From: Pseudomonas nitroreducens
Lineage (GTDB): Bacteria; Pseudomonadota; Gammaproteobacteria; Pseudomonadales; Pseudomonadaceae
Assembly: GCF_024170165.1 (NCBI RefSeq)
Contig: NZ_JALJXP010000003.1
Location: 62,001 to 126,000 of the forward strand
Direction of reading: 5' to 3'
DNA: 64,000 nt
The notes below the pieces were generated by a model that was not told the DNA's origin, did no database searches, and saw only the letters and a list, made by a program, of their open reading frames with translations. Both the position numbers and the translations under genes were made by a program. Position 1 is the first letter of the stretch; each line of letters starts with the position of its first letter. Positions 15,991 through 27,286 of the stretch are shown here, piece after piece.

Positions 15991-18195
15991 ATGCGCCGAC
16001 TGCTGTTCGCCCTCCTCCTGCTCCTTCCCCTCGGCGCCCTGGCGGCGAACACCCCGCCGAAGATCGGCCTGGTTCTCTCTGGCGGCGCGGCGCGCGGCCT
16101 GGCGCATATCGGCGTGCTGAAGGCGCTGGATGAACAGGGCATCCACGTCGATGCCATCGCCGGCACCAGCATGGGCGCGGTGATCGGTGGCCTGTACGCG
16201 GCAGGCTATACGCCCAGGGAGCTGGAACAGCTGGCTTTGGGGCTGGACTGGAAACAGGCGCTGTCCGACTCGCCGCCGCGGGTCGACGTGCCCTTTCGCC
16301 GCAAGCAGGACGACCGCGACTTCCTGGTGAAGCAGAAGCTCAGCTTCCGCGACGACGGCACCCTCGGTCTGCCGCTGGGGGCGATCCAGGGGCAGAACCT
16401 GTCGATGCTGCTGGAGAGCCTGCTGGTGCACACCAGCGATACGCGCAACTTCGACCAGTTGGCGATCCCCTTCCGTGCGGTGGCCACCGACATTTCCACC
16501 GGCGAGAAAGTGGTGTTCAGCAAGGGTCACCTGCCCCAGGCGATCCGCGCCAGCATGTCGATCCCGGCGGTGTTCGCCCCGGTGGAGGTCAACGGCAAGC
16601 TGCTGGTGGACGGCGGCATGGTCGACAACATCCCGGTGGACGTGGCGCGGCAGATGGGCGTCGACGTGGTCATCGTGGTCGACATCGGCAACCCGCTGGC
16701 GGACCGCAAACAGCTGACCACGGTGCTGGACATGCTCAACCAGTCCGTCACCCTGATGACCCGCAAGAACTCCGAGGCGCAACTGGCTACCCTGAAGTCC
16801 AGCGACATCCTCGTGCAGCCGCCACTGAGCGGCTACAGCTCCACCGACTTCGGCCGCGTGCCGCAGCTGATCGATGCCGGCTACCGGGCCACCAGCATCC
16901 TCGCCCCGCGCCTGGCAGCCCTGCGCAAACCCGCCGACGCCCAGGCCGTGGCGCTGAACGAGGCGCGCGCGCCGGGCGAACGCCAGCCGGTGATCGACCG
17001 CATCCAGGTGGAGAACAACTCCAAGGTCAGCGACGACGTCATCCTCCACTACATCCGTCAGCCGCTGGGCGAGCACCTCGACCTGGAGCGCCTGCAGCGT
17101 GACATGAGCACCCTCTACGGCCTGGATTACTTCGACCAGGTGCAGTACCGCGTGGTGCACAACAAGCCGGGCGCGGACGGCAAGTCCGACAACGTGCTGG
17201 TGATCCACGCGTACGGCAAGCGCGGCGGTACCGACTACCTGCGCCTGGGCCTGAACCTCTCCGACGACCTGCGCGGCGACAGCACCTTCAACGTCGGTGG
17301 CAGCTACCGCATGAACGGCATCAACCGCCTCGGCGCGGAATGGCTGACGCGCCTGCAGATCGGCGACCGCCAGGAACTCTACAGCGAGTTCTACCAGCCG
17401 CTGGACGTGGGCTCGCGCTACTTCGTGGCCCCCTACGTGTTCAACGAGGCACAGAACGTCGAGGCCACCGACAACGACGATCCGATTGCCGAGTACCGCC
17501 TCGAGCGCTACGGCTATGGCCTCAACCTCGGCCGGCAGATCGCCAACAACGGCGAATTCCGCCTCGGCGTGGCCCAGGCCTTCGGCAAGGCCGACGTCCG
17601 CGTGGGTGAGCAGGACCTGCCGGATTTCCACTTCACCGAGGGCTACGCCCAGCTGCAGTACTCCTTCGACACCATGGACAACGTGGACTTCCCCCGCGAG
17701 GGCGAGAACATCCAGACCTCCTTCCGCGAGCACACGCCATCCCTGGGCGACGACGATCGCTACCGGCAGTGGGAATTCCACCTGGACAAGGCGCTGAGCA
17801 GCGGTCCGAACACCTGGGTCCTGGGCGGCGGCTACGGGCGCACCCTCGACGACGCCGACGTGGTGGTGTCGAGCTTCCTGCTCGGCGGCGCGCGGCAGCT
17901 CTCCGGCTACCGCCAGGACGCGCTGGCCGGCCAGAACTACAGCCTCGGCCGGGTCATCTACTACCGGCGCATGACCGAGCGCTCCTTCCTGCCGCTGGAT
18001 TTTCCCTTCTACCTGGGCGGCAGCCTGGAGCGCGGGCGGGTATGGAACAACGACAACAGCTACGACACCGGCTACGTCAACGCCGGCAGCATCCTCATGG
18101 GCTTCGAGACGCCCCTGGGCCCGCTGTCCTTCAGCTACGGCCTGAACGATGCGAGCGAGCACGCGGTGTACGTCAACCTGGGGCGCAACTTCTAA
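15991..18195 (+). CDS. plpD: Patatin-like phospholipase PlpD, type Vd autotransporter
   Basis: A 734-aa self-secreted lipase. Seen: a signal peptide (residues 1-19); a patatin domain with oxyanion loop GGAARG (31-36), nucleophile Ser60 in GTSMG, and Asp207 in the DGG motif forming the Ser-Asp dyad; a POTRA-like linker (about 330-400); and a C-terminal 16-stranded-type beta barrel with alternating residues ending in ...YVNLGRNF (terminal Phe). In P. aeruginosa PlpD is a phospholipase A1 released from the cell. A shared palindromic terminator follows. Confidence 0.94.
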   Translation: MRRLLFALLLLLPLGALAANTPPKIGLVLSGGAARGLAHIGVLKALDEQGIHVDAIAGTSMGAVIGGLYAAGYTPRELEQLALGLDWKQALSDSPPRVDVPFRRKQDDRDFLVKQKLSFRDDGTLGLPLGAIQGQNLSMLLESLLVHTSDTRNFDQLAIPFRAVATDISTGEKVVFSKGHLPQAIRASMSIPAVFAPVEVNGKLLVDGGMVDNIPVDVARQMGVDVVIVVDIGNPLADRKQLTTVLDMLNQSVTLMTRKNSEAQLATLKSSDILVQPPLSGYSSTDFGRVPQLIDAGYRATSILAPRLAALRKPADAQAVALNEARAPGERQPVIDRIQVENNSKVSDDVILHYIRQPLGEHLDLERLQRDMSTLYGLDYFDQVQYRVVHNKPGADGKSDNVLVIHAYGKRGGTDYLRLGLNLSDDLRGDSTFNVGGSYRMNGINRLGAEWLTRLQIGDRQELYSEFYQPLDVGSRYFVAPYVFNEAQNVEATDNDDPIAEYRLERYGYGLNLGRQIANNGEFRLGVAQAFGKADVRVGEQDLPDFHFTEGYAQLQYSFDTMDNVDFPREGENIQTSFREHTPSLGDDDRYRQWEFHLDKALSSGPNTWVLGGGYGRTLDDADVVVSSFLLGGARQLSGYRQDALAGQNYSLGRVIYYRRMTERSFLPLDFPFYLGGSLERGRVWNNDNSYDTGYVNAGSILMGFETPLGPLSFSYGLNDASEHAVYVNLGRNF

Positions 18196-18292
18196 GGCGG
18201 CGCCGCTCCGGGAACGGCGCACGACCGTTTGCAGTGTTATGCCCTGATGCTGACGGCCCCTACAGGGTATGGCCGGAGCGATATCCTGCAGG

Positions 18293-18328
18293 TATGAAAA
18301 AGCCCGGCAAGTGCCGGGCTTTTTCATA
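18293..18328. terminator. Bidirectional terminator between plpD and the FimV-like gene
   Basis: Two 17-bp arms (TATGAAAAAGCCCGGCA and its exact complement) with a 2-nt AG centre. A- and T-runs flank the GC core on both sides, so it can serve both convergent genes. Confidence 0.9.
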
Positions 18329-18339
18329 CGCGGTGAGGA

Positions 18340-20580
18340 TCAGGCAATCAGCGCCAGCAGTTCGCGCGCTTCAGCCTTGGCCTTGGAGTCGCCGCTGGCG
18401 ATTACCTGCTTGAGGATGCCATAGGCCTCTTCCAGATTGCCCTGGTCGATGCACTGACGGGCGCGATCGAGGCTGGCCAGCAGTTCGTCGTGCTCGTGGC
18501 CGATATCGTCCGGCAGATCGAAGGTCAATTCCTCCTCCACCCCCATGGTCTTGCTGCCATGGCCGAACATCTCGCCGTGCTCGCCCAGGTCCAGCTCGGT
18601 GATTTCCGGCAGCTCGTGCAGATTGCTGCGGAAGTCCGAGGGCACTTCCTGTGCAGCCTTGGGGGCAGCAGCCTTGCCTTGCTTGGTGGAGTCGAAGGGG
18701 TTGTCGAGCTTGTCCCAGTCCAGGTCCAGCGACAGGTCACTGAGATTCATCGCGAAGTCCGGCTGGTCCTGCGCGGCCCTGGGCTGCTCCACGGCAGTGG
18801 CCACAGGCTCGCCCAATTCCAGGTCGTCCCAGTCGGTGAGCGTCTCGCCGGTGGGCGGCTGCAGGGTATCTTCCGGGCGAATCAGCATCGCCGGGTAGCG
18901 CGACTTGAGCTGGTCGATCTGCTTCTGGTCACCGCCGGCAGCGACCAGGGCATGTTCTTCTTCATGGAAGCCGGCCACGTCTCCCAGTTCGGCCAGCACC
19001 AGCAGCAGCTTCATGCGCAGTTCGCGGCGGTTCGGCTCGGCGTTGACCGCCTTGCGCAGCATGTCGCGGGCCTGGGTGAAGCGACCGTAGGCGATGTAGA
19101 TATCCGCGCCTTCCAGGCTGTCCGCGCTGGCGGCGGGCAGACGGGCAACGCCCGGCTCCGGGGTGGCGACCACCACCGGATGCGGCGTCGGCACCGGGGC
19201 CACGACAGCAGCCGCCAGCGGCTTGACCTGCGGGAGCGGTTTCACCGGCTCGGGCGCGGCCGCGCGCAGGGGCGGCATCTCGACCGGCTTCTCCTCGCGC
19301 TTGCGACGGGCGAACAGCAGGCCGACCAGCAGCGCACCCAGGGCACCGGCGCCCAGCCAGGGCCAGTAGTTGAAGCCGGCGCCCTGGGCATCCTGTGCCG
19401 GAGTTGCCGGCTGTGCGACGCTGGGAGCGGGGTTGTTCTGCTGCACCGGTGCCACGGAGTCGGGAGCGGCCGGCACGGCATTGGTCGGGGCGTTGTTGGT
19501 CGGTGCATCGGCTGCCGGAACATTGGCTGCCGGCGCATTACCCGAGGCTGCCGCGCCCTGGCGGCGATCCAGCTCGGCCTGCAGCGACTGCACCTGCTGG
19601 TCGCGGCTCTGCAGGGCCTGCTGGAGGGATGCCAGCTGCTTCTGCAGGTCGTCCATGCGCTGATTCATCTGGTCGCGCTGGGCGTTGGCCAGCAACAGGT
19701 CGGCTTCCACCTTGGCGACGCTGGCATCCGCGGCCGGTGCTGCCGGTGCGGCGACGTTGCTTTGTGCCTGAGCAGCGCTGGCGGGCGCCTGCGGCGCTGC
19801 GGCCGGCTGCTGGGCAGTCGTCGTGGGCGCCGCCGCGGCAGGCTGCGGGGCAGCCGCGGCGCTGTTGCCGGCAAGCTGCTGGCCCTGCGGCAGGATCAGC
19901 GTCTGGCCCACCTTCAGCCGGTGCGGATCGCCATTGACGAAGGCCTGCGGGTTCAGCGCGACGATGCTGTCCATCAGTTGCGCGCGCGAGGCTCCGCTGC
20001 CGCCCAGGTGCGAAGTGATCTTCCACAGGGTGTCATTGCGCACCGTGGTATAGCGGCCATCGCCCGCCGGCAGCGGCGGTTGTGCCGGGGCACGGCGCAC
20101 AGGCTCCGCACGGTAGCCGGTGGCCCGCGAAGGGGCAGGCTCGCTCCGCGCCACGGAGGCGGCCACGCTGCGGTTGGCGCTGTACTCCGGCGGATCGATC
20201 AGCACGGTGTACTCGCGCAGCATGCGTCCGTTGGGGCGCTCCACGGCGATCAGGAAATTCAGGTAAGGCTCGTGCACCGGCTGCGTGGATACCACCTTGA
20301 TGTAGCCGCGACCGTTGCGGATCACCGGGGTGAAGCGCAGGTTCTGCAGGAATACGAAGCGGTCGACGCCGGCGCTCTCGTAGTCCTGGGGACTCGCGAG
20401 CTTCGCGATCAGTTCGTCGGACGTCATGTCGCCGGTCTCGAGCAGGGCGATCTCGGCATCCAGCGGCTGATTCAGCGCCGAGTGCAACGTGATGTCCCCC
20501 AGTCCGAGGGCATTCGCATGAGCGGAGACAAAAACCGAAAGTGCGGCAAGCGTCAGCGGAATTCTATTTATTCGAGCCAT
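18340..20580 (-). CDS. FimV-family LysM/TPR protein (FimV paralogue)
   Basis: A 746-aa envelope protein. Domains in order: signal peptide (1-24, ...SAHANA), FimV N-terminal domain (GLGDITLHSALNQPLDAEI), a LysM peptidoglycan-binding module (about 145-205, with NDTLWKITSHL), Ala/Pro-rich stretches flanking a coiled coil (about 270-330), one transmembrane helix (WLGAGALGALLVGLLFA), an acidic cytoplasmic region with a TPR-like repeat, and the C-terminal FimV helical domain. FimV scaffolds polar assembly of type IV pili and chemosensory proteins. This one is shorter than canonical P. aeruginosa FimV (about 920 aa), so I treat it as a paralogue. The ATG at 20580 follows GGGATGGGG. Confidence 0.87.
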   Translation of the reverse strand: MARINRIPLTLAALSVFVSAHANALGLGDITLHSALNQPLDAEIALLETGDMTSDELIAKLASPQDYESAGVDRFVFLQNLRFTPVIRNGRGYIKVVSTQPVHEPYLNFLIAVERPNGRMLREYTVLIDPPEYSANRSVAASVARSEPAPSRATGYRAEPVRRAPAQPPLPAGDGRYTTVRNDTLWKITSHLGGSGASRAQLMDSIVALNPQAFVNGDPHRLKVGQTLILPQGQQLAGNSAAAAPQPAAAAPTTTAQQPAAAPQAPASAAQAQSNVAAPAAPAADASVAKVEADLLLANAQRDQMNQRMDDLQKQLASLQQALQSRDQQVQSLQAELDRRQGAAASGNAPAANVPAADAPTNNAPTNAVPAAPDSVAPVQQNNPAPSVAQPATPAQDAQGAGFNYWPWLGAGALGALLVGLLFARRKREEKPVEMPPLRAAAPEPVKPLPQVKPLAAAVVAPVPTPHPVVVATPEPGVARLPAASADSLEGADIYIAYGRFTQARDMLRKAVNAEPNRRELRMKLLLVLAELGDVAGFHEEEHALVAAGGDQKQIDQLKSRYPAMLIRPEDTLQPPTGETLTDWDDLELGEPVATAVEQPRAAQDQPDFAMNLSDLSLDLDWDKLDNPFDSTKQGKAAAPKAAQEVPSDFRSNLHELPEITELDLGEHGEMFGHGSKTMGVEEELTFDLPDDIGHEHDELLASLDRARQCIDQGNLEEAYGILKQVIASGDSKAKAEARELLALIA

Positions 20581-20696
20581 AACCCCATCCCATTGTCCGG
20601 GTCTGCACGCCATTCCCTGACCGCTCTGAAGCGGCAGGTTGAACCTGTCCACACACTGGAACCATGCCGGACTGCAGACCGCAACGCACCACTCCT

Positions 20697-20716
20697 CTGT
20701 ACCTTGCAGGGTACAG
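20697..20716. promoter_or_regulatory. Palindrome upstream of FimV-like gene
   Basis: CTGTACC-TTGCAG-GGTACAG: 7-bp perfect arms, 117 nt before the FimV-like start. It could be an operator or a small hairpin; nothing else identifies it. Confidence 0.3.
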
Positions 20717-20874
20717 GCCGTCTGATATCACGGATTAGGTGGTGCACTGGGTTTGGTCAAGATAAATCGTCGAAAAACCGGCGAATGGTTAGGGGGTGGA
20801 TAGCGAATGGCCAGCGGCCCCGCAAAGGACCGCCAGAAAAATGGCTACTTTACCCGAATAACGTGATGAATTGC

Positions 20875-21309
20875 TCAGTTTCGCTCGAGGTTGCCGAGAA
20901 TCCGACTGAGCGTTTTCTGACACAGCGCGATTTCTTCTTCTGAAATCCCCGCCAGCACTTCGTTGCGAACGGCGGCGGCGATGTTCTCGATATCGGTGAT
21001 CAGGACATCGGCCTTGGGGGTGAGGGCAATGCGTTTGGCGCGGCGGTCTTCGGCCACGGCCTGGCGACGGACCAACCCCTGGGCCTCAAGACCATCGAGC
21101 AGGCGGGCCAGGGTCGGGCCTTCGACACCGACTGACTGCGCGAGCTCGCGCTGGGTCGGCGCGGCGGAATGGCGCGCCAGGTGCAGCAGCACCAGCCAGC
21201 GGGCCTGGGACAGGCCCAGGTGGCTGAGACGGCGGTCGAGTTCGGCTCGCCAGGCACGGGAAGCCTGAGCCAATTGGGTACCGAAATAGTGCTTATCGTT
21301 GTCTGACAT
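20875..21309 (-). CDS. MarR-family transcriptional regulator
   Basis: A 144-aa winged-helix regulator. Seen: ARHSAAPTQRELAQSVGVEGPTLARLLDGLEAQGLV (helix-turn-helix) followed by the wing RRQAVAEDRRAKRIALTPKA, the conserved MarR DRR motif. The opening DKHYFGTQLAQASRAWRAELDRRL matches SlyA-like regulators. A palindrome in its own upstream region suggests autoregulation. Ligand unknown. Confidence 0.92.
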   Translation of the reverse strand: MSDNDKHYFGTQLAQASRAWRAELDRRLSHLGLSQARWLVLLHLARHSAAPTQRELAQSVGVEGPTLARLLDGLEAQGLVRRQAVAEDRRAKRIALTPKADVLITDIENIAAAVRNEVLAGISEEEIALCQKTLSRILGNLERN

Positions 21310-21357
21310 TGTGCTGCGTACGGTAGGAGGTTGGACGGCTAATTGATTTGACTAATT

Positions 21358-21371
21358 ATTAGCCAGCTAAT
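21358..21371. promoter_or_regulatory. Candidate MarR autoregulatory operator
   Basis: Palindrome ATTAG-CCAG-CTAAT, 49 nt upstream of the marR start, overlapping a second near-palindrome CTAATTATTAG (21352-21362). AT-rich inverted repeats of this size are typical SlyA/MarR sites. Part of it recurs at 15592. Confidence 0.5.
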
Positions 21372-21416
21372 CAAGCCCGTACAATGACAGATTGTCGCAG
21401 GGTGTAAATCGCTATC

Positions 21417-22433
21417 TCACCATTTCGCGTATTGATCCTCGACGAATCCCCACAGGTTGTCGATGCGCACCTCGGCCTGCCCCGCCGGCCGCAGCACACC
21501 ACTGAAGCACCCGAAGATCTGCTTGAAGTTGCTCGCCAGCACGCCGAGATTGAGGCGTTCCTCATGCAGCCCGTGGGCCTCGAAGCGCAGTTCGACCTGG
21601 CCATCGTGGGAACGGATGGTCCAGGGCTGCAGCGGATGGGCGCGATCGAACTCGAAGCGCACCGTGTCGACCTTCACCAGCTGGCCGTCGAGCCAGTAGC
21701 AGTTCTCGGTGAAGCTGGTCTCGTTGACCCCGCACGACAGGTTCAGGCCGAGGCGACGGCCCTGCGCTTCGCCAGACAAGCAGGCCCAGTTCCAGAAGGT
21801 CTCGGGGCGCATGTAGCCGGCAGACCAGTCGTGGTGCGCGTAGGCACCCAGCTCGCGCAGGTCGTAGTTGCCCAGCGCGCTGCGCACCTCGCCGTGGCAA
21901 TGCACGCCGGCCACCTTGCGCGCATAGACCCAGCCGTTCACCGCCGTTGGTGTGCAGATACTCATGGGCTGAAACGCCGGCTGCTCCTCGCTGAAGCGCG
22001 CGTCGATGCGGGTGCCGTCGTCCAGTTCGACCAGCAGGCGCTTCTCGAAGGGCGAGGAGCTGTTCTCCAGACGCAGCAGGTTGCGTCCCTGGCGCAGTTC
22101 GCAGACGCCGTCGTTGGGGCTCTGCGAAAAGTTTGCGCCCATGCCGAGCGGGCATTTGAACTGGCGCTCGATCATCCGTCCGCTCTCAGGGTGATAGAGA
22201 TAGACGAAGCCGACGGTGAGCAGGCTGACATCCGCCAGCGCACAGCCGCCGATCAGCGTCGGGCTGATCAGGCCGAAATACTGGAACTGGTGGAAGCGCC
22301 GCCACTTGCTCAACGCGCCGAGGCGCCGGCCCATGGGCGAGCGGAAGTCGAAGTCGCGGTAATTGATGGTCGCCGGGGTGCCGGGAAAGATGCCGTAGTG
22401 CGGTTGGCCGTTGGGCTGGATCAGCTGCTGCAT
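21417..22433 (-). CDS. DUF2804 domain protein
   Basis: A 338-aa protein of the DUF2804 family, which resembles lipocalin/hydroxyneurosporene-synthase-like beta folds. Seen: FRSPMGRRLGALSKWRRFHQFQYFGL near the N-terminus, ANFSQSPNDGVCELRQG, and the C-terminal IDNLWGFVEDQYAKW. No signal peptide. Function unknown; it sits between the MarR gene and hsbD as in P. aeruginosa (from memory). Confidence 0.85.
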   Translation of the reverse strand: MQQLIQPNGQPHYGIFPGTPATINYRDFDFRSPMGRRLGALSKWRRFHQFQYFGLISPTLIGGCALADVSLLTVGFVYLYHPESGRMIERQFKCPLGMGANFSQSPNDGVCELRQGRNLLRLENSSSPFEKRLLVELDDGTRIDARFSEEQPAFQPMSICTPTAVNGWVYARKVAGVHCHGEVRSALGNYDLRELGAYAHHDWSAGYMRPETFWNWACLSGEAQGRRLGLNLSCGVNETSFTENCYWLDGQLVKVDTVRFEFDRAHPLQPWTIRSHDGQVELRFEAHGLHEERLNLGVLASNFKQIFGCFSGVLRPAGQAEVRIDNLWGFVEDQYAKW

Positions 22434-22530
22434 GGGCGCGGGCTCGGTGACGGGGTGCGGCGCATGCTAGCACCGGGCCTGCTCGCGCCGCAGTCACGCA
22501 CGGCGCCAGTGCGGGGGACGGAATGGGCCA

Positions 22531-23691
22531 TCAGGCGACGACCTGGTTGCGTCCGAATGCCTTGGCTTCGTAGAGGGCGCGGTCAGCATGCTCGTAGATG
22601 CTGCGCAGTGGATGGCCGGTCTCCGGCCACAGGCAGGAAACGCCGATGGACAACGTCACCTCGTCCGCCGTCAGCGACCCTTCGTGAGCGATACCCAGCG
22701 CCTGCACCGACTCGCGCACGACTTCGGCGCGCTCCCTCGCCTCGCGCTCACTGGCGCCGTAGAGCAGCACGGCGAACTCCTCGCCCCCCAGCCGCACGGC
22801 CATGTCCAGCGGGCGCCGTGCGCTGGCCGTGAGCACCTCGCCGATGCGCTGCAGCACGCCATCGCCGGCCTGGTGGCCATAGCGGTCGTTGTAGGCCTTG
22901 AAGTGATCGACATCGCAGAGCAGCAGTGCCAACCCTACGCTCTCGCGCTGGGCCTGGCGCCACAGGCGCTCCAGCTGGCGATTGAAACTGCGGCGGTTGT
23001 GCAGGCCGGTCAGGGCGTCATGCTCGGCCATGACCTTCAGCAGGCGGCTGATGAGGAAGTGCTGGCGGGACTTGTAGTCCAGCAGGTAGCAGCCCACCGC
23101 GCCGACCAGATTGGCCAGCAACAGGAACACCACGTTGCTGATCAGCTTGGGCAGCGGCAATCCCGCATACAGCTCGAAGCCCACATAGGTCAGCAGGATC
23201 ACCGAAGCACTGCCCACCGCCTCGGCGAAGCGCAGGCCAATCAGGAAGTAGGCCGCCATGCTGACCAGCAACAGGCCCTCATAGGGATAGCTCTGGTCCA
23301 CGGTGTGGGCGATACCCGCCACGGCCGCCGCACCGATGCCGACGCCGAGGATGCAGGCCAGGCTCAGCGGCACCAGCAGATGGGTATGCCGACGCTGCAG
23401 GATCAGCCCGCCGCAGACGCTCAGCAGCACCAGCACGCCGATGCGCACGGCGAGCATGTCCCAGTGTTCTGCAGTCCGGATCAGGAGAAAATCGATGGCC
23501 GCCAGCGCCAGCCAGATCAGCACGCCGATGGTCAGCGCGGTGCGCTTGAGATCGAAGCTGTCTTCCAGCAGGTAATGGCGGTACTGGGTCTCGAGGTCGG
23601 GTTCGAAACGCAGGCGGCGAAAGCCCCGGGAGAGCTGTTCGGCATAGGCATTGGAGCGGACGTCGTCCAGCCAGCTTTGTTGTTGTGGCAC
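22531..23691 (-). CDS. hsbD: Membrane GGDEF diguanylate cyclase HsbD
   Basis: Makes c-di-GMP. The N-terminus has a soluble segment, then six predicted transmembrane helices (about residues 55-210), then a GGDEF domain with an active GGEEF motif (302-306) preceded by DHFKAYNDRYGHQAGD. I prefer a GTG start at 23691 because GAGG lies 5 nt upstream; an ATG at 23727 in frame has no ribosome-binding site. The P. aeruginosa orthologue (PA3343, from memory) works with HptB-HsbR-HsbA in motility and biofilm control. Those partners are not in this window. Confidence 0.85.
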   Translation of the reverse strand: MPQQQSWLDDVRSNAYAEQLSRGFRRLRFEPDLETQYRHYLLEDSFDLKRTALTIGVLIWLALAAIDFLLIRTAEHWDMLAVRIGVLVLLSVCGGLILQRRHTHLLVPLSLACILGVGIGAAAVAGIAHTVDQSYPYEGLLLVSMAAYFLIGLRFAEAVGSASVILLTYVGFELYAGLPLPKLISNVVFLLLANLVGAVGCYLLDYKSRQHFLISRLLKVMAEHDALTGLHNRRSFNRQLERLWRQAQRESVGLALLLCDVDHFKAYNDRYGHQAGDGVLQRIGEVLTASARRPLDMAVRLGGEEFAVLLYGASEREARERAEVVRESVQALGIAHEGSLTADEVTLSIGVSCLWPETGHPLRSIYEHADRALYEAKAFGRNQVVA

Positions 23692-23853
23692 GCTCACCTC
23701 TTCTCGTGGAGGTCTAAGTGCCACCATAGCTGTTCGGGACGTGCGTCACAAGTTTGTCGTTTTGCCCCGTCACGAAAATGACAGCCTCACCCTTCGACAC
23801 TTCAGATTCACCCGTAGGATGGCCGGCAGCTATGGCGCCCGACCATGGGCGCT

Positions 23854-24129
23854 TCAGGGGCAGTAATTCGGCGAGCGCCGGTCATGGCCACGACTGTCGC
23901 GGCCATAGCGATAGTCACCGGAATCGCGATAGTCCCGGCCGTAGCCTTTGCGATAGTCGTCATCGTCGTCGCGGTCTTTCGACAGCACGACCATGGCGGC
24001 CAGTGCAGCCACCGCCGCAACGCCGATCAAGGCGTTCTTGCCGTTCTCGGAAAGCCCGCCGCCACTGGCGCATCCACTGAGTTGTCCAACGACCAGCAGC
24101 CCCGCCACTACCCGCACCCAGCTCGCCAT
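23854..24129 (-). CDS. Small lipoprotein with Asp/Arg/Tyr-rich tail
   Basis: A 91-aa protein with a signal and lipobox LSGC (residues 17-20), a hydrophobic helix (about 34-50), and a strongly polar tail rich in repeated D-Y-R units (KDRDDDDDYRKGYGRDYR). The ATG at 24129 has CGGAG upstream. Probably envelope-anchored; function unknown. Confidence 0.75.
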   Translation of the reverse strand: MASWVRVVAGLLVVGQLSGCASGGGLSENGKNALIGVAAVAALAAMVVLSKDRDDDDDYRKGYGRDYRDSGDYRYGRDSRGHDRRSPNYCP

Positions 24130-24251
24130 CTGTCACTCCGAAAGTGATTCGTACTGACGGATAGGACTGGCGGAAAAGGGCGCCGTTGCTGGCACATTGA
24201 TATTTCGTCTGTAACGCCGTATTTCAGCGCGAACCGCGTGCGACGACACCT

Positions 24252-24324
24252 TGTAGGGCGCATAACGCTTACGGCGTTGTCCGCCATCCTGGTGGGTAAC
24301 CCGTACCGGGTTATTCGCCCTACA
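24252..24324. repeat. GTAGGGCG-type palindromic repeat
   Basis: Ends TGTAGGGCG (24252-24260) and CGCCCTACA (24316-24324) are exact complements. The inside has CATAACGC, GGCGTT and a GGTAACCCGTACCGGGTTA hairpin. A related partial copy occurs at 48262. It sits between recQ and the lipoprotein gene. Confidence 0.75.
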
Positions 24325-24336
24325 GGCGTCAGCCGA

Positions 24337-26481
<2,145 letters not shown>

Positions 26482-26691
26482 GGGGGACTCCGAATGAAGC
26501 CGCGCATTATACGCAGGCCGATCCCACTGCGGCCGGCACCTTGTCCGGGAAACTGCGGAAAAATCCGTCACATGCGTCCGAGCTCTGCGTCGGAGCCCTG
26601 CGTCGGCGCGGGCTGCACGGGCATTTGGCTTTTGCCGCGGGCCAGCGGAAAGACTACAATTCGGGACCGATCACCTCCGAGGTAGTACCCG

Positions 26692-27279
26692 ATGTCCTTC
26701 GCCGACCAATTGTCCCGCCTGCAAGCCTTTCTCGATGCCGATGACCTGCACGAGGAAGCCTTGGACTACGTGGCGGCACACGGTTACCTGACCGCCCTGG
26801 CGATCTGCCCGGAGGAAGTGCCGGAGCGCGAGTGGATCGACGCCCTGTTCGCCGAGCCGCCGCACTACCGCAGCGAGGACGAACGCACCCAGATCGAATC
26901 CACCCTGGCCCAGCTCAAGGCGCACATCATCCGCCAGATGGCCGGTGACGAGGAGCTGGAGCTGCCCTGCGAGCCCTACCTGGGCGACGAGCCGGACGAC
27001 TCCGACATCCGCGGCTGGTGCATCGGCTTCATGGAAGGTGTGTTCCTGCGCGAGGCCATCTGGTTCGAACAGGCCGAGGAAGAAGTCAGCGAGCTGCTGC
27101 TGCCGATCATGGTCGGTTCCGGTCTGTTCGACGAACAGCCCGAGTTCGACGAGATCGCCAGCGACCGCGGGCTGGTGGACGACATGGTCGCGCAGATCCC
27201 CGAGCTGCTGACCAACCTGTTCCTGCTGTGCCAGGCGCCGGAAGAGAAGCCGGCTCTGCTGAAGCCGCGCACTCACTAA
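26692..27279 (+). CDS. UPF0149/YecA-YgfB family protein
   Basis: A 195-aa acidic, mostly helical protein. Seen: the family opener LSRLQAFLDADDLHEEALDYVAAHGYLTAL and the signature IRGWCIGFMEGVFLREAIWF. It lacks the C-terminal SEC-C zinc motif of longer YecA proteins. Function unknown. It lies 7 nt upstream of the DUF454 gene, so the two are probably co-transcribed. A TACAAT -10-like hexamer is at 26655. Confidence 0.87.
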   Translation: MSFADQLSRLQAFLDADDLHEEALDYVAAHGYLTALAICPEEVPEREWIDALFAEPPHYRSEDERTQIESTLAQLKAHIIRQMAGDEELELPCEPYLGDEPDDSDIRGWCIGFMEGVFLREAIWFEQAEEEVSELLLPIMVGSGLFDEQPEFDEIASDRGLVDDMVAQIPELLTNLFLLCQAPEEKPALLKPRTH

Positions 27280-27286
27280 ACGTTCG

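Noticed and set aside
15949-18327. A 792-codon minus-strand open frame opposite plpD
   Set aside because: Val/Ala/His-rich composition without motifs, and it would run through the bidirectional terminator. plpD on the plus strand is complete.
18490-20943. An 817-codon plus-strand open frame opposite the FimV-like gene
   Set aside because: Arg/Gly/Leu-rich shadow with no domain; it also crosses the promoter region of two genes on the other strand.
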